5,337 bases of DNA from Clostridia bacterium (GCA_016296415.1 JAEDJH010000071.1:1-5337), one strand, 5' to 3'. Shown: positions 1 through 5,328, counted from the first letter of the stretch. Notes: generated by a model not told the origin, from the letters alone. A program made the numbers and translations.

Positions 1-4
1 TCAG

Positions 5-247
5 GTCGCCCCCTCACACAGGGGGCGTGGATTGAAATTCACTGCGATATGCAGGGTTGAAGCTGATGACAGTCGCCCCCTCACACAGGGGGCGTGGATT
101 GAAATTCGATCTCTCTGAGGGTTGTGTCCACGAAGCTCCATGTCGCCCCCTCACACAGGGGGCGTGGATTGAAATTTCAACCTTTGCAATGGTATCGTGG
201 GAAACTCCGGCAGGTCGCCCCCTCACACAGGGGGCGTGGATTGAAAT
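5..247 (+). CRISPR. Type I-C-like CRISPR array, trailer end (4 repeats, 3 spacers)
   Basis: Four identical 34-bp repeats lie at 5-38, 72-105, 142-175 and 214-247, separated by unique spacers of 33, 36 and 38 bp (39-71, 106-141, 176-213). Each repeat begins GTCGCCCCC and ends GTGGATTGAAAT. A 7-bp stem, CGCCCCC with GGGGGCG around a 7-base loop, can form within it. A GTCGC start, GC stem and ATTGAAAT end are typical of type I-C (Cas5d-processed) repeats, in which the 3' end of the repeat becomes the crRNA 5' handle. Transcription is therefore expected on the plus strand, with leader and cas genes to the left, outside the window. The array probably continues past the left edge, since the first complete repeat starts at base 5. 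No repeat follows 247, so this is the old end of the array; unusually, its last repeat shows no decay. None of the spacers matches anything else I can see in the window. The subtype is inferred from the repeat alone. Confidence 0.95.
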
Positions 248-512
248 GGCTAAGATTGACCACGGCATTCCTGGTTTTGGATATCCCATTGGCGGAATCA
301 ATGAGAAGGATACATCCATCAAGTTTGCTGAGTGTATCGAAGGACGACTCTTGAACGCGGGCGTAAAAGGTGTTAGATTAGCCTTAGAACTCGACTATAT
401 ATGCAGCACAAAGCGCAGAACTTCTTCGGATTTATGCGGTGGTAGCATTAAAATTGAGCCATTGTGCCATTATCCAACGCACAGGCTGTGGAATGACTAT
501 ATAGAGAAATGA
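246..512 (+). pseudogene. Possible remnant of an N-acetylmuramoyl-L-alanine amidase (amidase_3), tentative
   Basis: An open frame of 88 codons starts at an ATG formed by the last two bases of the final CRISPR repeat plus the next base, and ends at TGA 510-512. Residues 1-70 carry a trace of the amidase_3 pattern in the right order: DHG (5-7, compare the zinc-site GHG), NEKD (19-22, compare the catalytic-region EKD), LLNAGV (35-40), VRL (43-45), D50, KRR (56-58), and SDLCGGSIKI (61-70), which resembles the ADLFVSIHxN zinc-ligand segment. The family glycine-rich loop after the first histidine is shortened, the second histidine is replaced by lysine, and everything past residue 70 is unrecognisable. 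A working amidase domain is about 170-180 residues. No RBS precedes the ATG. I read it as a decayed, probably prophage- or cell-wall-related fragment. The resemblance was judged by eye and may be chance. Confidence 0.35.
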
Positions 513-632
513 CTTTTATGCAGTCATGTGTCTTGATTTGCCCGCAATCGGCACGCCCCCACCCCTTTTTTGAAGCTTCCCTTTATCGCATTGAATCCGT
601 CGCCAAGCAAACATCAACAACAAAAGCCCCCT
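513..632. other. Intergenic stretch, no gene recognised
   Basis: No convincing coding frame lies between the amidase-like remnant and the multi-hairpin element. The only structure I see is a small inverted repeat, ATGACT at 509-514 with AGTCAT at 522-527 around a 7-base loop. Short frames on both strands here run straight into the palindromic element on the right and have no RBS. The stretch may be the left flank of that element, but a second copy would be needed to set the boundary. Confidence 0.5.
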
Positions 633-838
633 TTGAGGCACACTCCGTAAGGAAGTGTGCCTCAATGATATCCGTTCCTCTGCGGAACGGGTGATATACC
701 TTTGGTATGATATCGCTCTGCGAGCGATGATATATGCCTGCGGCATATTAAGGAACGGATATTATATCATGTTTTCACGAAGGGAAAATATATCATGCGG
801 CGAAGCCGTATATCATATCGCGTCAGAGATATATCATT
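633..838. repeat. Multi-hairpin palindromic element with 4+4 inverted TGATAT boxes
   Basis: The left end is a 12-bp perfect stem (633-644 with 654-665) with a GTAA-containing loop. TGATAT then occurs at 666, 692, 708 and 728, each followed by a short stem: CCGTTCC/GGAACGG (672-690), ATACC/GGTAT (696-708, loop TTT), ATCGCTC/GAGCGAT (712-728, loop TGC) and ATATGCC/GGCATAT (732-748, loop TGC). In the right half the reverse, ATATCA, occurs at 764, 790, 810 and 831. Imperfect or perfect stems lie between these boxes, at 772-788 (core C-GAA-G), 795-811 (loop GAA, one G-T wobble) and 815-832 (imperfect). A further GGAACGGATAT at 752-762 is complementary to the first box plus arm (668-678). The whole is thus two convergent arrays of box-plus-hairpin modules. 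It has no coding capacity. It resembles dispersed palindromic repeats (REP/BIME- or MITE-like) that I associate with Clostridia genomes. Dispersal in this genome cannot be seen from a single copy. Confidence 0.8.
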
Positions 839-847
839 CTTTACGCA

Positions 848-873
848 CCGAAAAAACGATCGTTTATTTTCGG
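848..873. other. 26-bp inverted repeat with AACGATCGTT core
   Basis: CCGAAAA (848-854) is complementary to TTTTCGG (867-873), and the centre holds a perfect 10-bp palindrome, AACGATCGTT (855-864). The intervening TA makes the complete dyad slightly asymmetric. It is not followed by a T-run on either strand, so it does not look like a terminator. It could be a protein-binding site or the outer end of the neighbouring hairpin element. Function is unknown. Confidence 0.45.
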
Positions 874-908
874 CAAGCATTTACCTTTCTCAAAGTATGT
901 AACCCACT

Positions 909-941
909 ATGACACTTTCAAAAACCGAAAGTGTCATTTTC
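909..941 (+). terminator. Rho-independent terminator, plus strand
   Basis: An 11-bp perfect stem, ATGACACTTTC (909-919) with GAAAGTGTCAT (927-937), has a 7-base loop and is followed by TTTTCTCTTT on the plus strand. The minus strand has no T-run after the stem, so it is directional. It would end rightward transcripts coming from the CRISPR array or remnant region, and prevents read-through into the convergent operon. Confidence 0.7.
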
Positions 942-950
942 TCTTTGTAT

Positions 951-990
951 AGAAAAACGGAGACTACTTCTTTACGAAGTGTCTCCGTTT
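951..990 (-). terminator. Rho-independent terminator of the operon, minus strand
   Basis: Read on the minus strand, AAACGGAGAC (990-981) pairs with GTCTCCGTTT (964-955). The stem continues as ACTTC/GAAGT past a single bulged base, with a 5-base loop, and is followed by a run of five T and TCT. It lies about 38 bp beyond the stop codon of the transporter gene, so it is the natural end of the two-gene operon. The stem is also long enough to act weakly on the plus strand, where CTCC/GGAG (983-997) is followed by CTTTTTT. Confidence 0.85.
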
Positions 991-1027
991 CGGGGAGCTT
1001 TTTTGCATCATTCAGCTTATACCCCCC

Positions 1028-2521
1028 TCAATACCCCACCATCACGCCGAAAAGCAGCACGAGCACGGAGACGGCAAACAGCAGAAGCTGCAGCTTCCAC
1101 GTCCATTTGAGCCACTTCCAGTAGGATACGTTCGCCATCGACAGCCCGATGAGCAGCACGGGATTCGTGGGCAATATCACGTCGGTAAACCCGTCCGCCA
1201 TGCAGTAGGTCAGAATAACGAGTGCGGGAGAAATGCCCAAAGCGTTGGTTATGGGCAGAATTATAGGCATTATCAGGAATATCTTTGCCGACGCCGAGCC
1301 GATGAAAATCTGTAAAAACAGTATCAGCGCATAAATCAGAAGAATGGTGACAAACTTGCCCTTTCCCGAGAGGAGCTGCATCGCCGTGTGCATCACCGTG
1401 TCGATGACGCCGCTTTCGTCCATGACCAGCTTTACCGAGGAGGCGAGGGCGATCATGGCAACTGCAGGGAGCATGGCGGCGGCGCCGCTGAGGAAATACC
1501 TTAAAACGGGAGCGAAGCGACCGCAGACGAGCCGTCCGGCAATGAGTCCCGATATAAGGAAGCTTGCCGCCAAAATGGGTATGGCAAGGCCGGAGATCGC
1601 CCGTATGCAGGCGATGGACACCAAAAGTACGCCCTGTATCAGGAAAAAGACGGCATAGATGCGGAATATCCTGCGCTGTCCGCCGGACAGGTCCTCCTCC
1701 TGCCCTATGAGGTTCGAGCGCCGTTGCAGGTCCGCCTCATAGGTGGGGGAATATTGCGGATTCAGGCGTATTTTTTTCAGATACCCGAGCAAAAATGCAG
1801 AGAGGATAAGATAAACGATAATGAAAAACACCGCCCTCAGCCATGCGCCGGAGGACACGTGTATGCCCGCTATCTGCGCCGCCGTGCCGACGGAGAACGG
1901 ATTTGTTATGGCGGCGGAAAAGCCGAAGCACGCCGCCATGAGGCAGGCGCCGAGCCCGACCATGGTATCCAGCTTCATAGACAGCATGAACACGATTATA
2001 AGCGGCAGGAGGGTCACAAGCTCCTCGAACATACCGAACAGACTGCCAAAGAGCATGAAAATCAGCACCGTTATGCAGACGGCGGGGGTACTGCGGTCAC
2101 GCAGGCGGCGCATGATATAGACGATAAAGGTCTTTATGCCGCCCGTTTTGTCCAAAAGGTTGAATACGCCGCTCATAACCAGCAAAAAGATACTGATCAT
2201 AATTATTGTGACGGCGTCCTCCGATGCAAAAACCCTGACGGGCGCAGTGAGTATGCGCCAAACCGCAATGCCTTCGACCGTCCCCTCACGATACGTGCCC
2301 GGGATTATGTTGCCGTCAGCGTCCCTGTCGAACGCCCCTTGGGGGATGAAGTAGGAAAGCGAGCCGCTAAAAAGCAGCAGCACAAGCAGTATCGCCGTTA
2401 CCGCCAGAAAGGATCTGACGCTGATGCCGGAATACGCCTTTTCCTTTTGTGCGGTTGATTTTTCTTTCGTAAGGATAATGATTCCCCCCCTTTTTTTATT
2501 CGGCAGCCCTTGCGGCCTCAT
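1028..2521 (-). CDS. YfcC/DcuC-family membrane transporter
   Basis: This encodes a 497-residue integral membrane protein of the YfcC family (C4-dicarboxylate anaerobic carrier superfamily). Family members are annotated as putative basic amino acid antiporters or dicarboxylate carriers, so the substrate cannot be assigned. A charged cytoplasmic N-terminus precedes the first membrane segment (about 37-59, ending SYFIPQGAF, compare the family YxIPAGxF). About a dozen hydrophobic segments follow. Family-like motifs are FGMFEELVTLLPLII (162-176), TNPFSVGTAAQIAGI (206-220), GSASAKIFLIMPIILP (408-423) and DGFTDVILPTNPVLL (443-457). Both halves contain a TNP-type break in a helix, expected of the inverted-repeat transport core. 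A hydrophilic loop (250-285) separates the halves. Length is normal for the family (E. coli YfcC is about 500). The only in-frame canonical start that keeps segment 1 intact is the ATG at 2521, which overlaps the upstream gene by 26 bp and lacks a clear RBS, so translation may be coupled or may start later (see the A7G7 tract). The gene ends the operon. Confidence 0.88.
   Translation of the reverse strand: MRPQGLPNKKRGGIIILTKEKSTAQKEKAYSGISVRSFLAVTAILLVLLLFSGSLSYFIPQGAFDRDADGNIIPGTYREGTVEGIAVWRILTAPVRVFASEDAVTIIMISIFLLVMSGVFNLLDKTGGIKTFIVYIMRRLRDRSTPAVCITVLIFMLFGSLFGMFEELVTLLPLIIVFMLSMKLDTMVGLGACLMAACFGFSAAITNPFSVGTAAQIAGIHVSSGAWLRAVFFIIVYLILSAFLLGYLKKIRLNPQYSPTYEADLQRRSNLIGQEEDLSGGQRRIFRIYAVFFLIQGVLLVSIACIRAISGLAIPILAASFLISGLIAGRLVCGRFAPVLRYFLSGAAAMLPAVAMIALASSVKLVMDESGVIDTVMHTAMQLLSGKGKFVTILLIYALILFLQIFIGSASAKIFLIMPIILPITNALGISPALVILTYCMADGFTDVILPTNPVLLIGLSMANVSYWKWLKWTWKLQLLLFAVSVLVLLFGVMVGY
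2484..2497 (-). promoter_or_regulatory. A7G7 tract at the gene junction, RBS-like
   Basis: On the minus strand seven A then seven G follow directly from the stop codon of the acyltransferase gene; the first two A belong to its TAA. G-rich AGGGGGG can pair with the anti-Shine-Dalgarno sequence with a G-U wobble. In the transporter frame it is followed by ATC (2482), ATT (2479) and ATC (2476), the last with 7 bases of spacing, but by no ATG, GTG or TTG. If translation begins at 2521 instead, the tract encodes K-K-R-G-G and a length change would shift the frame before the first membrane segment. Which role is real cannot be decided from sequence. Confidence 0.5.
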
Positions 2522-4418
2522 CGTGCAGTATCATGGACGCCATGTACCAATCCACCGCCGAGCGCTTCTCCTCAGGCACAAAATACAGTATTTGAGTACC
2601 GTCGTATATTTCAAAATTCTCGCCCGCACCGAAGAGCAGCCGGTAAATGCGCTGTACGGAAAAATGAAGCTCCGCAGCTTCGCCGTCCATTGTGCCCGAG
2701 TATGTAAGACCGCTCCGGTTCAGCGTGCAAACGCCGTATCCGCCGTGTCGGGTGAGGCTCCTGCCGTTGCCCGGGAGACGAAGCTCCACCTCGGATGACA
2801 GCGAATAGTCCGCATTTTCGGCAATTTCCGCCTCAAAAAGAGACTTTTGCCAATCGTACCACTCCAAAAGATTTTTGAACCGAAAATCCCCCGTGAAGCC
2901 GTATCGGTCGTCAAGAGAGGTAAGATAGCCGCAGTGCTCGCAAAATACCTTGCTTCCTTTTGTGGAGAGGGTATGCTTTTTATTGCAAAGCGGACATACC
3001 GAAAGTATGTTTTCAAGCCCCTCGGCGATGTTTCCTGACCTGTAGCGGATATTGGGACGCTGCTCGAGCCAGTCAAATTCGTCATAGTAAAGCCGCTGTT
3101 CGACGGCGTGCTTAACCTGCTCGGGGGTAAGGCTCCGTACCTGCTCCGCCGTGAACAGAATATCCAGCTCCGCCTCGACCACCGCACCCCTGCGGAAGCC
3201 TCTGCCCCACTTGGGATCGGCAAAATAGTCGCCGTGTATCTTTACGGTATATACGCTCACGCCCGCCTTTTTGATGAAGGCATGGGTGCTGTCCTGAATA
3301 TCCTCGAACCTGCCTGCGGTGGACAGCCTTGCTTCGGGCATCATGGCAAGACAGTTTTTCTCCTTCAGCACCGTAAGGCAGTTTTTGGCGTTTTCCAGAT
3401 CCGCCGCAAACATACTCTTTGGGAACGCTCCGACGGTGCGCAGCAGCCAACATAGGATATTATGATAGAAATACAGCCTTGCCACGATAAAATTCGGCTT
3501 GAATTTTCTAAGCAGCGCCGCCGCATATATAAAGTCTATAAATGAGCCGTGATTGCACAGGATGAGGGACGGCATTTCGGGTGCGCCGACCTTGCTGACC
3601 GCCTTTATGCGCACGCCGCAGAGGAATAAATATGCCCGTGCCGCATAATACACGACGCCCATAACGAAGCCGTTTACGTCGCGCACCTTGGTTGGCTGCG
3701 CCTTTTTGGGTGCGGCGGCATAGCTGTTCAGTTTTGCAAACAGGACGTCCTTTTTAATAAACATGACCGTCACCGCAATGATAAGCACCGCAAAGATGCA
3801 GACCGTGACCACCCAATTTGACGCTATCGTCATATATCCGAGGCTGACGCCGATGCACACCGAGGGCAGTGCGCCGAGCATCATTACCGCAATATACCGC
3901 CGATAGGGCATGCCCATGCTTGCCGCAAAAAAGCATATCATGCCGTAAGGAATGGCCGGCAGGAAATAGAGAATAAAAATAAATAGGACAGCCTTGCCGG
4001 AACGTGCGATTTTCTCAAGATCCAGATTCAGCTTTTTGATGAAGTAGCCCCGCAGCCTGTCGCCGAAGATATTTTGCAGCATATAAATAAGGGTGCTCCC
4101 GAGCAGAACGCCTGCCATGCAGCACAAAAGCCCCACGGGGAAGCCGAACGTAAAGCCGGCAAGCACCTGAACCGGCTCTGCGGGGAAAAATGTGCAGACA
4201 ACCTGCAGCGCCGCCAAGGCGGATATGACGATATATCCGCGCCAGCCGAAGCCCTTGAGCTGTGTTATCAGCTCCTCATTGGAGAGATCTTCCGTAAAAA
4301 GGCTTTTCAGGAGATCAAAATTGCCGCCGGAGAGTGCAAGCAGCGCCAACAGCACCAAAACGACCGTCACGCCGAGTGCAAAAATCAGCTTTTGTTTGGT
4401 CTGTTTTTGAAGTGTCAT
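2496..4418 (-). CDS. VTT (DedA/TVP38)-acyltransferase-zinc ribbon fusion protein
   Basis: This encodes 640 residues in four parts. Residues 10-30 form a first membrane segment, and 60-223 a VTT/SNARE-associated (TVP38/TMEM64, DedA superfamily) domain with its two hallmark segments, FFPAEPVQVLAGFTFG (77-92) and LPAIPYGMICFFAASMGMP (153-171). Residues 280-450 form a PlsC-like acyltransferase: NHGSFID (289-295) gives the H290-x4-D295 catalytic pair, GAFPKS (330-335) resembles block II, PEARLS (361-366) is block III, and VYTVKIHG (389-396) is block IV. Residues 475-496 form a zinc ribbon, CPLC and CEHC. The C-terminal 540-635 is predicted by eye as beta strands plus a last helix, like a PH/GRAM-type domain. 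PlsC enzymes acylate lysophospholipid or lysophosphatidate at the membrane; VTT proteins of the DedA and TMEM41B/VMP1 groups move lipids across bilayers. The fusion suggests coupled lipid transfer and re-acylation, which is inference. The start is well supported: GAGGAGG lies 8 bases before ATG. First gene of the operon. Confidence 0.9.
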   Translation of the reverse strand: MTLQKQTKQKLIFALGVTVVLVLLALLALSGGNFDLLKSLFTEDLSNEELITQLKGFGWRGYIVISALAALQVVCTFFPAEPVQVLAGFTFGFPVGLLCCMAGVLLGSTLIYMLQNIFGDRLRGYFIKKLNLDLEKIARSGKAVLFIFILYFLPAIPYGMICFFAASMGMPYRRYIAVMMLGALPSVCIGVSLGYMTIASNWVVTVCIFAVLIIAVTVMFIKKDVLFAKLNSYAAAPKKAQPTKVRDVNGFVMGVVYYAARAYLFLCGVRIKAVSKVGAPEMPSLILCNHGSFIDFIYAAALLRKFKPNFIVARLYFYHNILCWLLRTVGAFPKSMFAADLENAKNCLTVLKEKNCLAMMPEARLSTAGRFEDIQDSTHAFIKKAGVSVYTVKIHGDYFADPKWGRGFRRGAVVEAELDILFTAEQVRSLTPEQVKHAVEQRLYYDEFDWLEQRPNIRYRSGNIAEGLENILSVCPLCNKKHTLSTKGSKVFCEHCGYLTSLDDRYGFTGDFRFKNLLEWYDWQKSLFEAEIAENADYSLSSEVELRLPGNGRSLTRHGGYGVCTLNRSGLTYSGTMDGEAAELHFSVQRIYRLLFGAGENFEIYDGTQILYFVPEEKRSAVDWYMASMILHDEAARAAE

Positions 4419-4453
4419 TTTGCGGACCTCCTCTCGACGTACATTTACCGTTT

Positions 4454-4482
4454 ATTTTAACAAAATTCGATTAAAAGCACAA
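4454..4482 (-). promoter_or_regulatory. Sigma-70-type promoter of the acyltransferase-transporter operon
   Basis: On the minus strand TTGTGC (4482-4477) and TAAAAT (4459-4454, five of six matches to TATAAT) are separated by 17 bp. The expected start of transcription is near 4447. That leaves a short leader carrying the RBS GAGGAGG (4433-4427) before the ATG at 4418. The -35 box is weak (TTG only), which may mean help from an activator. No riboswitch fits in the short leader. Confidence 0.55.
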
Positions 4483-4491
4483 CCCGAAAGC

Positions 4492-4505
4492 CTTTCCAAG
4501 GAAAG
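4492..4505. promoter_or_regulatory. 14-bp perfect palindrome upstream of the operon promoter
   Basis: CTTTCCAAGGAAAG is a perfect palindrome lying 9 bp upstream of the -35 box, centred about 52 bp before the predicted transcription start. The location suits an activator site, and the -35 box is poor. No T-run follows on a relevant strand, so it is not a terminator. The role is inferred from position only. Confidence 0.3.
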
Positions 4506-4542
4506 AATTTTCATGCGGGGATGAAAAGGTGATTTTCGGAGC

Positions 4543-4640
4543 GAGGGGCGTGGGGGCGGCGGCGTGCCGTGCGAAGCACGGCCCCCACGGCGGAGCCGTG
4601 GGCAGCAGCCGCAGGCTGCGCCGCCGCCCCCACCCCCCTC
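4543..4640. repeat. GC-rich cloverleaf-like inverted repeat element
   Basis: The outer arms are GAGGGG (4543-4548) with CCCCTC (4635-4640), a C-C mismatch, then a perfect 15-bp stem (4550-4564 with 4619-4633). Three hairpins stand side by side inside: GCCGTGC/GCACGGC (4566-4582, loop GAA), CCCACGGC/GCCGTGGG (4584-4602, loop GGA) and CAGCC/GGCTG (4606-4618, loop GCA). Almost every base in the 98 bp pairs. There is no meaningful reading frame and no tRNA consensus. It lies between the operon promoter and the GNAT gene terminator. It may be a non-autonomous mobile or extragenic repeat element; that would need further copies. Confidence 0.8.
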
Positions 4641-4720
4641 ATTTTCACCGAGCCCCTCCCAAGCGACCGCCGGTCATAAAAGGGCGCATACGCATGACCG
4701 CCCCAAAGGGTCTTCGCATT

Positions 4721-4745
4721 AAAAAAAGCACCGCCAAGGCAGTGC
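4721..4745 (-). terminator. Rho-independent terminator of the GNAT gene
   Basis: On the minus strand GCACTGC (4745-4739) pairs with GCGGTGC (4734-4728) around CTTG, with one T-G wobble, and seven T follow (4727-4721). It sits about 54 bp after the GNAT stop codon and separates that gene from the operon downstream on the same strand. Confidence 0.85.
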
Positions 4746-4798
4746 GTGCGATATTTTTGCTTCCCGACAAAAAGCCTGCCGAATCGAATCCGGTGCTA

Positions 4799-5266
4799 TC
4801 AGATGCCGAGCCTATACAGCCTTTGAAGCCGAGGCTCAAGATAGGTGTCGATCTCCTCGACAAATTCCCACCCGAACTTTTCATAAAGCCCGCAATGTGC
4901 GGTAAACAGGAACAGCTCCTTCAATCCGGCTTCCTCTGCGCTTTTTCGAACGGATGAAAGCAGTATCCGCCCGTAGCCCGCCGATCTGTAGTTTTTGTCG
5001 ATATAAACGTTTGCAAGCCATGGATAAATATCCGGACGCACAAAAAGATCCCCGTTGGTGAACTGATACATGCCGATGAGGTTTCCGTTCAGAAACAGAC
5101 CGAATGTCTGAGGGAGCCTGTCTGTCCCGAAGCTGTGCGAAAGATAGCAGCCAACCGCCTCTTTGGAATAGCCCTCCTTTTGTCCCCACCAGCCGTACAT
5201 CCATTCCGTCAGCATTTGCAGATTGCTTTGATCGACCATTCTTCCGATCTCGACCGAATCACACAT
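4799..5266 (-). CDS. GNAT-family N-acetyltransferase
   Basis: This encodes 155 residues, the usual length for a single GNAT domain, and should be cytoplasmic (no signal or membrane segment). The core strand NLIGMYQFT (62-70) leads to LANVYIDKNYRSAGYGRILL (84-103). That stretch contains the acetyl-CoA pyrophosphate-binding R94-x-x-G97-x-G99 signature of motif A, followed by the expected helix (104-113). LKELFLFTAHCGLYEKFGWEF (115-135) gives motif B with the Y-x-K-x-G-[FW] end. GNAT enzymes transfer acetyl from acetyl-CoA to an amine; the acceptor cannot be told here. The start at 5266 is supported by GGGAGGA (5277-5271), 4 bases before the ATG. It has its own promoter and terminator, so it is monocistronic and separate from the operon. 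Confidence 0.88.
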   Translation of the reverse strand: MCDSVEIGRMVDQSNLQMLTEWMYGWWGQKEGYSKEAVGCYLSHSFGTDRLPQTFGLFLNGNLIGMYQFTNGDLFVRPDIYPWLANVYIDKNYRSAGYGRILLSSVRKSAEEAGLKELFLFTAHCGLYEKFGWEFVEEIDTYLEPRLQRLYRLGI

Positions 5267-5299
5267 AGCTTCCTCCCCACTTTCCTCATTATCCGAACG

Positions 5300-5328
5300 A
5301 GTTTACCATAAATCCTTTGCAAACACAA
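5300..5328 (-). promoter_or_regulatory. Likely promoter of the GNAT gene
   Basis: On the minus strand TTGTGT (5328-5323) and TAAACT (5305-5300) are 17 bp apart, with transcription expected to start near 5293 and a leader of about 27 bases holding the RBS. Both boxes are imperfect (three and four matches), so the call rests largely on spacing and position. The left gene boundary on this strand, upstream of 5337, is outside the window. Confidence 0.4.

Noticed and set aside
248..282. A fourth CRISPR spacer after the last repeat
   Set aside because: No repeat or degenerate repeat follows, and the coding-like similarity continues well past spacer length, so it is treated as trailer sequence.
57..354. 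Overlapping open frames through the CRISPR repeats, on both strands
   Set aside because: The translations simply repeat the same short peptide at each CRISPR repeat; no RBS; an artefact of the repeat length.
633..838. Retron, riboswitch or CRISPR-like array
   Set aside because: There is no reverse transcriptase, no downstream regulated gene on the same strand and no exact long repeats; spacing is too short and stems differ in sequence.
509..912. Small open frames across the multi-hairpin element (509-694 +, 516-746 -, 655-912 +)
   Set aside because: Their sequence is dictated by the palindromes; no RBS and no domain pattern.
1724..2458. 244-codon plus-strand frame opposite the transporter gene
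   Set aside because: Antisense shadow: low-complexity polar composition (H, R, Q, G rich) with no family pattern, while the minus strand gives a clear transporter.
2720..3453. Alternative frames within the acyltransferase gene (2720-3223 -, 3112-3453 -, 3108-3455 +)
   Set aside because: They lie wholly inside a strongly supported gene in another frame and show no motifs.
4543..4640. tRNA or other known structured RNA gene
   Set aside because: It has a cloverleaf outline but no acceptor, D-loop or T-loop consensus, no CCA context and triloops instead of 7-base loops.
4665..4675. Mini-hairpin GACC-GCC-GGTC
   Set aside because: Only a 4-bp stem, expected by chance in GC-rich DNA, and not clearly part of the adjacent cloverleaf.
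4529..4957. 142-codon plus-strand frame through the GC-rich cloverleaf
   Set aside because: The N-terminal part is encoded by the palindrome and the C-terminal part is antisense to the GNAT gene; no RBS.
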